This document shows positions 41,638 to 51,760 of a DNA stretch of 51,760 bases, piece by piece (positions within the stretch are counted from its first letter, which is position 1; each line of letters opens with the position of its first letter). The stretch is from CAYQTL01 sp964420405. Its GTDB lineage: Bacteria; Acidobacteriota; Thermoanaerobaculia; Thermoanaerobaculales; Sulfomarinibacteraceae. The position numbers and the translations under genes were made by a program. The DNA is taken from NCBI GenBank assembly GCA_964420405.1, contig CAYQTL010000027.1, positions 1-51,760 on the forward strand. The letters run 5' to 3'. A model generated the notes under the pieces. The model was given only the letters and a program-made list of their open reading frames with translations, was not told the origin of the DNA and ran no database searches.

Positions 41638-43713
41638 TCAGGACGCCGGAGGTGGCCGGAGGGCGTACAGGCTCGTCGAGCTCGAGCTGATGTGGACCAC
41701 CATCTGACCAGCGGGCGCCAGATCGAGCCCGAGGACCTCCGCGCCTGGAACCTCGCCGATCGGCCCCCGCACCCGCTCCGGCGTGCCGCCCCCCGCGGGG
41801 ACCCTCCAGATGCCGGCGCGCTCCAGCTCATCGACGAACAGCAGCTCGTCGCCGGCCGACGTCCACACCGGCCACGCCCCGGACGTGGTGCGCTGTACGG
41901 GCGCGCCGCCGTCGAGTGCCACCGTCCACACGCCGCCGGCGGCGACGGCGGTCGGACGGAGGCCGCCGCTGAAGGTCAGGCGGCGGCCGTCGGGCGACCA
42001 GCACACGCTGCCGATCGACTCCAGCCGTGCGAGCAGCCGGGGCTCGCCGCCCTCCAGCCCGACGACGACGAGCTCATCGTGCCCGTCGGCCTCACGGACC
42101 GCCGCCAGCAGCTCGCCCGCCGGCGACACCTCGGCCTCCGCCCACCGGCCACGGTCGCGGAGGAGCGGGCGCGGGGGGGTGCCGTCGATCGGAATCGCCC
42201 ACACCCACCTCGAGTCGCCGGCCGGATCCTCGCCCACCGCGACCAGCGAACGGCCGTCGGGCATCCAGCGCACCGTCAGCATCGGCAGCGTGCTGACCGT
42301 CCGCCGCTCACCCGTCCGCAGGTCCAGTACCGACACCCGCGCCGTCCCCTCGCGGCCTTCCAGCACAGCGAGCGCGTCGCCCGACGGCGACACCGCGACG
42401 TCGGCCAACGCGCTTTCGCGCAGCACCGTGCGCGCCGGTCCCGCGGCGTCCTCGGCCCACAACACGGCCGCCAGGACCCTGGTGTAGGCGAATGCGATCT
42501 CGCGGCCGTCGGGCGAGAACGACGGCGCGTTGCACGCTCCGGGACCGCGGGTCAGCCGGAGCGGCTCGCCGCCGGCGACCGGCACCGACCACAGCTCGGA
42601 GACCCCGGCGACGCCCGCGGCGAACACCACCTCGCGACCGTCCGGGGTCCACGTCAGCCCGTACTGCTGCCCCGCCGCCGACGTCAGCCGGCGGCGCTCG
42701 GATCCGTCGGGCCGGACCACCCACAGATGGCCGTCGCCGCCCTCCGGATCGCTCGTCGAGAACGCGATCCACGAGCCGTCCGGGGACCACCGGGGCCAGT
42801 AGCCCTCCTCCGCCGCCGTCCGGCAACCGCCGTCCGCGCTGTGGACCTCGATCACCGTTCCGTCGGCTGTGATCCTCGCCGCCGCCATCGCGGTACCGTC
42901 GGGGGACGGCGACACAGCGGTCGCCCGCTCGAGCACGCGCCGCGGACTCCCCCCCAGTACCGGAACCTCCCACACGTCGGCGGACCTGCCGGTCGGCTCC
43001 GCGGCGTCAAACAGGGTGAAGTAGACCCGGTTGCCGTCGGCCGAGAAGGTCGGCGCCGGACCCCTGACGTCGACCCCCCGGGTCAGCCGCCGCGGCGAGC
43101 CCGCCCGCGGCCGCACGAGGTACAGCGAGTGCTCGCCGCTCGCCTTGTCGACGCCCACCGCCACCAGCACGCCGCCGCGGGGTGAGAAGGCGGGCTTGAA
43201 GAGCTCGAGCGGGAGCGCGACGAGCTCCACCGGCTCCCACTCCTGCAGCTCCCACCGGCGCTCGGCATCCCCGCGCCCGAGCAGCGCGAGCCCCGCGACC
43301 GCTGCGACGGCCACGCCAGCCGTCACCGTCGCGACCGTCCACCTCCGCGTGCCGGCAGCCGAGCGGGGCTCCGGCGGTGCCGGCTGCCGGTCGACGAGGT
43401 CCACGTCGGCCACCAGAACGTACCCCCGCCTGTGGACGGTTCGGATGTAGGACGGATCGGCGGCGCTGTCGCCGAGGACCGCACGCAGGTCGCTGATCGC
43501 CCGGCTCAGGCTCTCATCGCCGACCGCCACGTCGGGCCATCCTCCGGCGAGCAGCTCGTCCTTCGATACGACGTGGCCGGCGCGTCGGGCCAGGATCCCG
43601 AGCACGGTCAGCGCGCGGTCTGCCACCGGGACCGGCCCCGAAGCTCCCGCCAGGACCCGCCGGTCGAGGTCGAGGATGAACTCGCCCACCCGGAAGCGCA
43701 CGCCGCTGTCCAC
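41638..43713 (-). CDS. CadC-like winged-helix regulator with TolB-type propeller
   Basis: A 691-residue single-pass membrane transcription factor. Residues 1-105 are an OmpR/PhoB-type winged helix (YVLVADVDL at the end, RAISDLRAVLGDSAADPSYIRTVHRRGY is the recognition part). One membrane helix (about 127-147) follows, then a periplasmic region of PD40/TolB-like repeats (WSPDGSWIAFST, WTPDGREVVFAA, FSPDGREIAFAY, WSPDGRRLTFSG). Such CadC-type proteins sense a periplasmic signal and bind DNA directly. This fusion is common in Acidobacteriota. GTG 43713 follows the MFS stop by 15 bases, so the two are probably one operon; TAGAAT spans that stop and could be an internal -10. Confidence 0.85.
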   Translation of the reverse strand: MDSGVRFRVGEFILDLDRRVLAGASGPVPVADRALTVLGILARRAGHVVSKDELLAGGWPDVAVGDESLSRAISDLRAVLGDSAADPSYIRTVHRRGYVLVADVDLVDRQPAPPEPRSAAGTRRWTVATVTAGVAVAAVAGLALLGRGDAERRWELQEWEPVELVALPLELFKPAFSPRGGVLVAVGVDKASGEHSLYLVRPRAGSPRRLTRGVDVRGPAPTFSADGNRVYFTLFDAAEPTGRSADVWEVPVLGGSPRRVLERATAVSPSPDGTAMAAARITADGTVIEVHSADGGCRTAAEEGYWPRWSPDGSWIAFSTSDPEGGDGHLWVVRPDGSERRRLTSAAGQQYGLTWTPDGREVVFAAGVAGVSELWSVPVAGGEPLRLTRGPGACNAPSFSPDGREIAFAYTRVLAAVLWAEDAAGPARTVLRESALADVAVSPSGDALAVLEGREGTARVSVLDLRTGERRTVSTLPMLTVRWMPDGRSLVAVGEDPAGDSRWVWAIPIDGTPPRPLLRDRGRWAEAEVSPAGELLAAVREADGHDELVVVGLEGGEPRLLARLESIGSVCWSPDGRRLTFSGGLRPTAVAAGGVWTVALDGGAPVQRTTSGAWPVWTSAGDELLFVDELERAGIWRVPAGGGTPERVRGPIGEVPGAEVLGLDLAPAGQMVVHISSSSTSLYALRPPPAS

Positions 43714-43728
43714 GTCGCATCGACGATT

Positions 43729-44934
43729 CTATCGGACTCGCCCCGGCACACACGCGACCATGACCGCGGCGAGGACGATCGCGAGCACGGCGCCGGAGAG
43801 GTACACGGCCGGGTAGCCGCCGGCGGTGAAGACCGCGGTCATCGCCACCGGGCCGAGCGTCTGGCCGAGGCGCAGGACGGTGCCGTTCATGGACATGAAG
43901 GCCCCCCGGCGGTCGTCGGGAGCCAGCTCCGACAGCAGCGTCATCACCACCGGGATGGTGGTGGCGAACGCGAACCCGAGCAGCGCGGCCGGCACGACGA
44001 GGGTCACCGGCGCCGGCATCAGGGGCACCAGGCCGAGACCGGCCGCGAACGCCACGAAGCCGAACCGGATCAGCCACGCCTCCCGGACGCGGCCGGACAG
44101 GCGGCCGAGCTGGGACGAGCTGACCGCCGTCACGACCGAGACCGACGTCATCACCGCCCCGATCACCAGCGGCGACGAGCCGAAGCGCTCGGCCATGTAC
44201 AGCGGCAGGAAGGTGACGTAGGCGCCGTACAGGAGGATGAAGATCCCGCAGCTCGCGGCGAACAGCGCGAGCACCGCCGGGCGGCGGATCTCGCGCCACA
44301 CGCCCCCGAGGTAGTCGCCCAGGCCCGGCGTCCGCTCGACCTCCGGCTCGGCGAGGCGCAGCCCCACCAGCACGGCCACCGGCACCGCCAGGATCGGCAG
44401 CGCGAACGGCCAGCTCCAGCCGAGCACCGCCAGGCCGCCGCCGATCAGCGGGTAGCTGGCGGTGCCGACCGACAGCACGCTGGCGTTGTAGCCCATCGCC
44501 GCGGTCCGCTGCCGGCCGCGGAACAGGTCGCCGATGAGGGTGACGTTGAGGGCGCCGAGGGCGGCGGCCCCGACACCCTGGAGCAGCCGGAGCCAGAGCA
44601 GCGGCTCGAAGCTGGAGGCGAGAGCGCACGATCCGCCGGCGAGACCGAAAAGCACGAGGGACGGCACCAGCACCCGCTTGCGGCCGACCCGGTCGGCGAC
44701 CATCCCGAGCAACGGCGTCAGGACCACTCCCGGCAGCGTGAACAGCGTCACCACCAGGCCGATCCGCTCGACCGGCACGCCGAGCTCGTCGCGCAGCAGC
44801 GGCAGCGCCGGGCCGATGCTGGCCACGCCCAGCACCGCCATCAGGGTCACCGCGAACAGGATGCGCAGCTGCGGGTCGCCGTAGCTGGCGATCCGTTCTT
44901 CGACCTCCCCCTCGCCGCCGCGAGCCGTCACCAT
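43729..44934 (-). CDS. Major facilitator superfamily transporter
   Basis: A 401-residue membrane transporter with twelve predicted helices. Motif A between helices 2 and 3 reads GMVADRVGRKRVL, and an antiporter-like GGGLAVLGWSWPF segment lies after helix 5. This resembles drug:H+ antiporters of the DHA1 group. The substrate is unknown; the adjacent membrane-bound regulator is a natural candidate for its control. The start ATG 44934 has a TACCCT -10 box six bases upstream. The end of the frame overlaps a TAGAAT. No insertion or truncation is seen relative to the family length. Confidence 0.87.
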   Translation of the reverse strand: MVTARGGEGEVEERIASYGDPQLRILFAVTLMAVLGVASIGPALPLLRDELGVPVERIGLVVTLFTLPGVVLTPLLGMVADRVGRKRVLVPSLVLFGLAGGSCALASSFEPLLWLRLLQGVGAAALGALNVTLIGDLFRGRQRTAAMGYNASVLSVGTASYPLIGGGLAVLGWSWPFALPILAVPVAVLVGLRLAEPEVERTPGLGDYLGGVWREIRRPAVLALFAASCGIFILLYGAYVTFLPLYMAERFGSSPLVIGAVMTSVSVVTAVSSSQLGRLSGRVREAWLIRFGFVAFAAGLGLVPLMPAPVTLVVPAALLGFAFATTIPVVMTLLSELAPDDRRGAFMSMNGTVLRLGQTLGPVAMTAVFTAGGYPAVYLSGAVLAIVLAAVMVACVPGRVR

Positions 44935-44940
44935 CGGCTC

Positions 44941-44946
44941 AGGGTA
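44941..44946 (-). promoter_or_regulatory. -10 box TACCCT for the MFS gene
   Basis: On the minus strand GCTACCCT ends six bases before the ATG, the same arrangement as at 1447-1452. A leaderless transcript is expected. No convincing -35 is visible. Confidence 0.4.
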
Positions 44947-45054
44947 GCGTGCCGGTCAGCACGCCGGGCCCGGACGGCTCGACCCGCGTCTCGCACGACT
45001 CCCGACTGCGCCCTCGAAATGACTCTGCAACAATAACTTCATGCGAACTCCGGA

Positions 45055-45086
45055 GTCCGTCCGGAGCCTCTTGTGGGAGGACGGAC
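45055..45086 (-). terminator. Hairpin downstream of nuoN
   Basis: GTCCGTCC (45055-45062) pairs perfectly with GGACGGAC (45079-45086) around a 16-base loop. It starts 38 bases past the nuoN stop on the minus strand and precedes an AT-rich stretch (45028-45042). It could terminate the nuo operon before the MFS promoter. Confidence 0.45.
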
Positions 45087-45124
45087 GCCCGGTCCCTCGA
45101 GGCCGCCACGGGCCTGCGGAGCAC

Positions 45125-46552
45125 CTACACCAGCCCCGACACCGCCGGTCCGGCCACCGCCACCACGGCCGACGGCAGGAGGCCGAACCACAGCAGGAGG
45201 GCCACGGCGGCGACGAGCACGATCGCGGCGGCGACCGGCACCGCCGGCAGGGGCGGGGTGTCGCGATCCGCCGGCGTGAGCGTGACGAGCACGACGCGGA
45301 GGTAGTAGAAGACTCCCACCACGCTCCCGGCGACCAGCGCCACCACGGGCAGCCAGAGGGCGCCGGAGGCGGCCGACAGGACCGCCCACAGCTTGCCGAC
45401 GAACCCCGCGGTCAGCGGCACCCCGGCGAGGGAGGCGACGCTCGCCGCGAGGCCCGTCGCCAGCGCCGGCCGCCGCCACGCGAGGCCCCGGTAGTCGTCG
45501 ACGAGAGTGCGCTCACCGTCCCGGTCGGCGACGGCCGAGACGACGCCGAAGGCTCCGAGGGTCGACACCACGTAGGTCACCAGGTACACCAGCACCGCCT
45601 CCACCCCGCGCTCGCCGCCGGCGAGCAGGGCCACCAGCAGGTAGCCCATGTGGGCGATCGAGGAGTACGCCAGCAGCCGCTTGAGGTCGGGCTCGCGCAG
45701 CGCGAGCAGGTTGCCGACCACGATCGACGCCACCGCCAGCAGGCCGAGGATCCACGCCACCGGGCCGCCGGGCACGGGGTCGACGGCCACCAGCAGCCGC
45801 AGGAGCACCGCCACCACCCCGGCCTTGGAGACGGTGGCGACGAATGCCGTCACCGGTGCCGGCGCCCCGCGGTACACGTCGGGCGTCCACAGGTGGAACG
45901 GCGCCGCGCCGAGCTTGAAACCCACCGCCACGAGCACCAGCGCGATCCCGCCCGTCGCGAGCACCGGGTCGGTGCCACCGAGGCCCCGCACCAGATCGGC
46001 GAGGACCATCGTCCCGGCACCGGCGTACAGCAGCGCGGCGCCGAACAGGAGGAACGCCGACGAGGCCGCTGCCACCACCAGGTACAGCATCGCGGCCGGG
46101 GCCGCCGCCCCCCGGTCGCGGGTGTAGCCGATGGCCCCGTACAGCGCGACGCTGAGAGTCTCGAGGCCGATGAACAGGGCGACCAGGTGGTCGGACGCCG
46201 CCAGCACCGCGGCGCCGAAGGTCGCGAGCAGGATCAGGATGTACAGCTCCTCGGGCACCTCGGCCGTCCGGCGCAGGTACGCGAAGGCGAGCAGCACGCA
46301 CCCGGCCGCGGCCAGCACCAGCAGGCCCGTCATCGTGAGCGCGAAGCGGTCGACCACCAGCAGCACCCCGATCCGTCGCGGGGCCTCGGAGGCGGCCGGC
46401 GTCAGCGCGGCGAACGCCCCACCGAGCCCCAGCACGGCGACCGTCGCGGCGGTCAGGTGGCTGCGGCGCACGGCGACCGCGAGCATCACCGCGACCGCGG
46501 CGCCGGCGAGCACGGCGAGAGGCCCAAGGGCGACGAGATCCGCAGCCGTCAT
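45125..46552 (-). CDS. nuoN: NADH-quinone oxidoreductase subunit N
   Basis: A 475-residue antiporter-like membrane subunit of Complex I with about fourteen helices. Conserved segments include LVALFIGLETLSVALYGAIGY (glutamate of the proton path), FKLGAAPFHLWTPDVYRGAP (Lys) and KRLLAYSSIAHMGYLL. It is one of three Mrp-like proton-pumping subunits. The ATG overlaps the nuoM stop (ATGA). It is the last gene of the nuo run, as in many bacteria, and a hairpin follows. Confidence 0.92.
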   Translation of the reverse strand: MTAADLVALGPLAVLAGAAVAVMLAVAVRRSHLTAATVAVLGLGGAFAALTPAASEAPRRIGVLLVVDRFALTMTGLLVLAAAGCVLLAFAYLRRTAEVPEELYILILLATFGAAVLAASDHLVALFIGLETLSVALYGAIGYTRDRGAAAPAAMLYLVVAAASSAFLLFGAALLYAGAGTMVLADLVRGLGGTDPVLATGGIALVLVAVGFKLGAAPFHLWTPDVYRGAPAPVTAFVATVSKAGVVAVLLRLLVAVDPVPGGPVAWILGLLAVASIVVGNLLALREPDLKRLLAYSSIAHMGYLLVALLAGGERGVEAVLVYLVTYVVSTLGAFGVVSAVADRDGERTLVDDYRGLAWRRPALATGLAASVASLAGVPLTAGFVGKLWAVLSAASGALWLPVVALVAGSVVGVFYYLRVVLVTLTPADRDTPPLPAVPVAAAIVLVAAVALLLWFGLLPSAVVAVAGPAVSGLV

Positions 46553-48014
46553 CCGGCACCTCCCCCTGCGGCGACCACCGTCTCGACCGCGGGCGCCACC
46601 GCGTCGAGCAGCGGGGCCGGGTAGAACCCGAGCCACAGCAGGCCGGCCGCGAGCATCGTGAGCACCACCAGCTCGCGAGGCGTCAGGTCCGCGATCCGCC
46701 ACGACTCGCGGTTGGGCCCGAGGAAGGTCCCGTGCACCAGCCGCAGCGAGTAGATCGTCGCCAGCACGAGCCCCGCGGTGGCGAGCACGGCGATTCCCGG
46801 GGAGGTCCGGAACGCGCCCAGCAGCACCAGAATCTCGGCGACGAAGTTGGCGGTCCCGGGCAGGCCGAGGGAGGCGAGCGCGAAGAACAGCCCCGCCACC
46901 CCCATCCGCGGCGCCACCGCCCACAGCCCGCCGAGCCGGTCGAGGGAGCGGGTTCCGGTGCGCTCGGCGAGGACGCCGACGAGCACGAAGAGCGCGCCCG
47001 TGGAGAGGCCGTGGGCCACCATCTGGGCGATCGATCCGGCCACCGCCAGCCGGTCGAAGGCGAACGCGCCCACGAGCACGAAACCGAGATGGCTGACCGA
47101 GGTGTAGGCCACCAGTCGCTTGAGGTCGGACTGGGCGAAGGCGAGCACCGCACCGTACAGGATGCCGATCGCGCCGAGGCCCATCATCGCCGGCGCGAGC
47201 GCCACCGCGGCGTCGGGGAACAGCGGGATCGCGAACCGCAGCAGGCCGTAGGCGCCGGTCTTCAGCAGCAGCCCGGCGAGGATCACGCTGCCGGCGGTGG
47301 GCGCCTCGGTGTGGGCGTCGGGCAGCCAGCCGTGGATCGGGAACGCCGGCAGCTTGACCGCGAACCCGGCCAGGAAGCCCGCCAGCAGCCACAGCGACGC
47401 CGTCCGACCGAGCTCGGCGCCGAGCAGGTCGGCGTAGGCGAAGCTGATCGGGCCCCCGTCCGCCGCGAGCACGGCGAGGGCGACGATCGACACCAGCATC
47501 AGCAGGCCGCCGGCCTGGGTATAGACGAAGAACTTCAGCGCCGCGTACCGACGCCGCTCGTGGCCCCAGACCGCGATCAGCAGCACCATCGGCACGAGCA
47601 TCAGCTCCCAGGCCACGTAGAACAGCAGCAGGTCCACCGCCAGGAACACGGCGCACACGCCGGCCAGCACCCACAGCAGGTTGGCGTGGAAGAACCCGAC
47701 CCGGTGCTCGAGTCGCCAGGAGGCCGCCACCGCCGCCAGCCCGAGGAACGCGGTCAGCACGAGCATCACCAGCGAGAGACCGTCCATCGCCAGGTGCAGG
47801 CGCACGCCGAGGGTCGGGACCCAGTCGGCGGAAAGCTCGAGCAGCCAGCCGCGACCCCGGGGCGTGCCGGCGCCGGTCCAGTAGCCCACCAGGAGCCCGA
47901 GGTCGAACACCAGCGTCGCCACCGCCACCCATCGCGGCAGATCGGGGTGGAGCCTTTCGGCGGCCCAGGCCAGCGCACCCCCCGCCAGCAGCACGAGGAT
48001 CAGCGCCGCGAGCA

Positions 48015-48018
<4 letters not shown>
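46549..48018 (-). CDS. nuoM: NADH-quinone oxidoreductase subunit M
   Basis: A 489-residue Complex I membrane subunit. Typical segments are MDGLSLVMLVLTAFLG, FYVAWELMLVPMVLLIAVWG (proton-path Glu), FAVKLPAFPIHGWLPDAHTEAPTAGSV and KRLVAYTSVSHLGFVL. Two tandem ATGs occur; the first (48018) overlaps the nuoL stop (ATGA) and is taken as the start. It pumps protons via the chain of charged residues in these helices. Length is standard. Confidence 0.92.
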
Positions 48019-49868
<1,850 letters not shown>

Positions 49869-49870
49869 CG

Positions 49871-50182
49871 TCACTCCCCCGCCACCCGCACCGCGTCGGC
49901 GTCGGTCGTCCCGAACCTCCGCGCGAGTCGCAGCACAAGCGCCAGGCCGACCGCGATCTCGGCGGCGGCCATGGCGAGGATGAACAGGAACATGACCTGG
50001 CCGTCGGGCTGGCCCCAGCGGGCGCCGGCGACCACGAACGCGAGACCGGCCGCGTTGAGCATCACCTCCACCGACAGCAGGATCATCAGCAGGTTGCGGC
50101 GGGCCAGCAGCCCCGCGAGGCCGAGGGCGAACAGCACCGCCGCCACCAGAAGGCCGTGGGCGAGGGGCACGGCGGCGGTCAT
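49871..50182 (-). CDS. nuoK: NADH-quinone oxidoreductase subunit K
   Basis: A 103-residue three-helix subunit of the Complex I membrane arm. LFALGLAGLLARRNLLMILLSVEVMLNAAGL carries the glutamate of the proton path, and a second conserved glutamate is in AMAAAEIAVGLAL. Its ATG overlaps the nuoJ stop (ATGA). It lies between J and L in the standard order. Confidence 0.92.
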   Translation of the reverse strand: MTAAVPLAHGLLVAAVLFALGLAGLLARRNLLMILLSVEVMLNAAGLAFVVAGARWGQPDGQVMFLFILAMAAAEIAVGLALVLRLARRFGTTDADAVRVAGE

Positions 50183-50688
50183 CGGGCGCCCTCCCCGTCG
50201 TCCTCGTGGTCGAGACCGCGGCTGAGATGGAACGCCCCCACCAGCCCCGCCAGCAGCAGCATGGCGGCGGCCTCGACGCCGACGAGGTAGGGCCCGTACA
50301 GCGCCGCCCCGACCTCCGACGGCCGGACCGCCACACCGGGGGTTCCGGCCGGTGCGGCGCCGATCAGCACCGCGATCTCGACGAGCACCACCGCCGCCAG
50401 CAGGCTCGGGCCGAGCCACGCCCGCGGCCGGGCCCAGCCACGCCCTCGCCGCGCCTGCTCCCGGTCCAGGAGCATCACGGCGAACACGAACAGCACCAGG
50501 ATCGCGCCGGCGTAGACGATCACCTCCAGCGCCGCCACGAACGGCGCACCGAGGGTGAAGAACATGACCGCGGTCGCCAGCAGGGACACCACCAGGTACA
50601 GCAGCGCGTGCACAACCTCGCGGCGGGTGACCGCGAGGGCGGTGGCCGCGACCGCGACCACGGCGGCGAGCCAGAATGCGATCAGCAT
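50179..50688 (-). CDS. nuoJ: NADH-quinone oxidoreductase subunit J
   Basis: A 169-residue membrane subunit with five helices. FFTLGAPFVAALEVIVYAGAILVLFVFAVMLL is the conserved third-helix region containing the pi-bulge segment linked to the E-channel. The C-terminus is charged. The hexamer-rich spacer abuts its ATG directly: the bases just before the start read GGGATCCCC, so no clear ribosome site exists. Confidence 0.9.
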   Translation of the reverse strand: MLIAFWLAAVVAVAATALAVTRREVVHALLYLVVSLLATAVMFFTLGAPFVAALEVIVYAGAILVLFVFAVMLLDREQARRGRGWARPRAWLGPSLLAAVVLVEIAVLIGAAPAGTPGVAVRPSEVGAALYGPYLVGVEAAAMLLLAGLVGAFHLSRGLDHEDDGEGAR

Positions 50689-50947
50689 GGGGATCCCGTT
50701 TCCGAACCCGACCCCGGGTCTGGTCCGATCCCGATCCCGATCCCGTACCCGATCCCGATGTCCCCCGCATCACCCCGCGCCACGGCCGGCCGGTCACCGT
50801 CGCCGTCGATCCCGTCCGGGACGCCACGCCCGGCGAACCAGGCAACGCCCCGAGCGTCACCCACGGGGGCCGGACGAGACGTCGGGATCGGGATCGGGAT
50901 CGGGATCGGAGACGGCCGCGGACCGACGACGAGGAGCCGACGCCCCA
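50689..50947. repeat. 259-base spacer inside the nuo cluster with two hexamer arrays
   Basis: The first array (50695-50760) reads GATCCCGTTTCCGAACCCG, then GATCCC units with GTACCC variation. The second (50882-50910) is four to five GGGATC units on the plus strand, opposite in orientation. They flank an unremarkable stretch and separate nuoI from nuoJ, which are normally adjacent. No gene is visible. Confidence 0.7.
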
Positions 50948-51481
<534 letters not shown>

Positions 51482-51760
51482 CGGGAGCCTCCGGCTTCGA
51501 CGGACGCCGACCGCGGTCCCCACCGCCGTGCATCCGATCCCGAACCCGATCCCGTTCCCGATCCCGATGGTCTCCGGGACGAGGAACGGGCACGGTGAAA
51601 CCACCACCACACCACGACACCACGAAGCGCTCCGGGCCATGACCGCCGTCGCCCGCCTGGCGTACCGGACTGATTCTGGCCTTCCAAATGGCCGGCTGAT
51701 CGCGGTCGGGATCCGCGGCAGCTCTCGTCGGGAACGGGATCGGGATCGGGATCGGAGGGG
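51482..51760. repeat. Hexamer arrays upstream of nuoI, reaching the window edge
   Basis: A GATCCC/GAACCC/GTTCCC array (51533-51569) lies about 50 bases upstream of nuoI on its coding strand as GGGATCGGGAACGGG. A second array (51729-51760) of GGGAAC/GGGATC units runs into the end of the window. The stretch between shows no coding signal. nuoH, expected next, is not in the window. Confidence 0.65.

Noticed and set aside
45028..45042. AT-rich CAACAATAACTTCATG as a separate promoter
   Set aside because: No paired -35/-10 boxes at usual spacing; TACCCT nearer the MFS start is the better candidate.
51482..51640. N-terminal extension of NuoI
   Set aside because: The extension is repeat-coded (GNGIGFGIG) and family members begin at the MLSILRTLWEV helix with the ribosome site just before it.

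Overview
The window is very GC-rich (about 70% by eye), with dense genes on both strands and long spurious antisense frames. It reads as chromosomal DNA of a Gram-negative-type heterotroph. A winged-helix regulator fused to a TolB-like propeller, secreted proteins with a C-terminal FESGD-type motif, tandem sulfatase-modifying-factor domains and a DUF3857/transglutaminase protein together suggest Acidobacteriota, perhaps a Thermoanaerobaculia-like lineage. That placement is inference; there is no rRNA here to test it. There is no phage, IS element, CRISPR array, tRNA or rRNA that I can see. A 100-N scaffold gap lies at 28382-28481.

Layout. 1-3226 (+): a frame-disrupted secreted protein, an alpha/beta hydrolase and a zinc-finger membrane anti-sigma-like protein. 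3241-10523 (-): TerC, an HD-domain protein, then a run of histone-deacetylase-like protein, short-chain dehydrogenase, DprE1-like FAD oxidase and a PBP4-type D,D-carboxypeptidase. 10793-13816 (+): TraB/GumN-like protein and a secreted trypsin-like protease. 13818-16232 (-): a two-domain SUMF protein. 16313-20519 (+): three overlapping genes (unknown, Fe-S RNA methyltransferase, ComEC). 20778-24925 (-): exported rhodanese and DUF3857/transglutaminase protein. 25492-27900 (+): PCMT/erythromycin-esterase fusion and a small unknown protein. 28654-37198 (+): a fatty-acid oxidation operon (cupin, acetyl-CoA hydrolase/transferase, FadI, FadJ, FadE), followed by GAPDH and a lipoprotein. 39353-44934 (-): two secreted proteins (one a diheme cytochrome), a CadC-like regulator and an MFS transporter. 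45125-51481 (-): nuoN, M, L, K, J and I of respiratory Complex I.

How it fits together. The FadE/FadI/FadJ set makes acetyl-CoA, NADH and reduced flavin; Complex I re-oxidises NADH. The envelope-directed genes (DprE1/DprE2-like pair, PBP4, SUMF, protease, transglutaminase, rhodanese) point to active remodelling of the periplasm and wall.

Most unusual feature. Nearly every sizeable intergenic gap carries degenerate tandem arrays of the hexamer GGGATC/GATCCC with variants (GGGAAC, GGGGTC, GGGAGC). Some are joined to longer shared blocks (a 17-mer repeated exactly at 2311-2327 and 28269-28285, and boxes rich in CGCTGTCGCTG). The arrays sit next to promoters, carry a GATC site in most units, have the (G3N3)n form of potential G-quadruplexes, and appear to have broken the assembly: 27 bases are identical on both sides of the N gap. 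A second recurring trait is a TACCCT/TACACT/TATACT -10 box only 6-9 bases upstream of the start codon, which implies leaderless transcripts.
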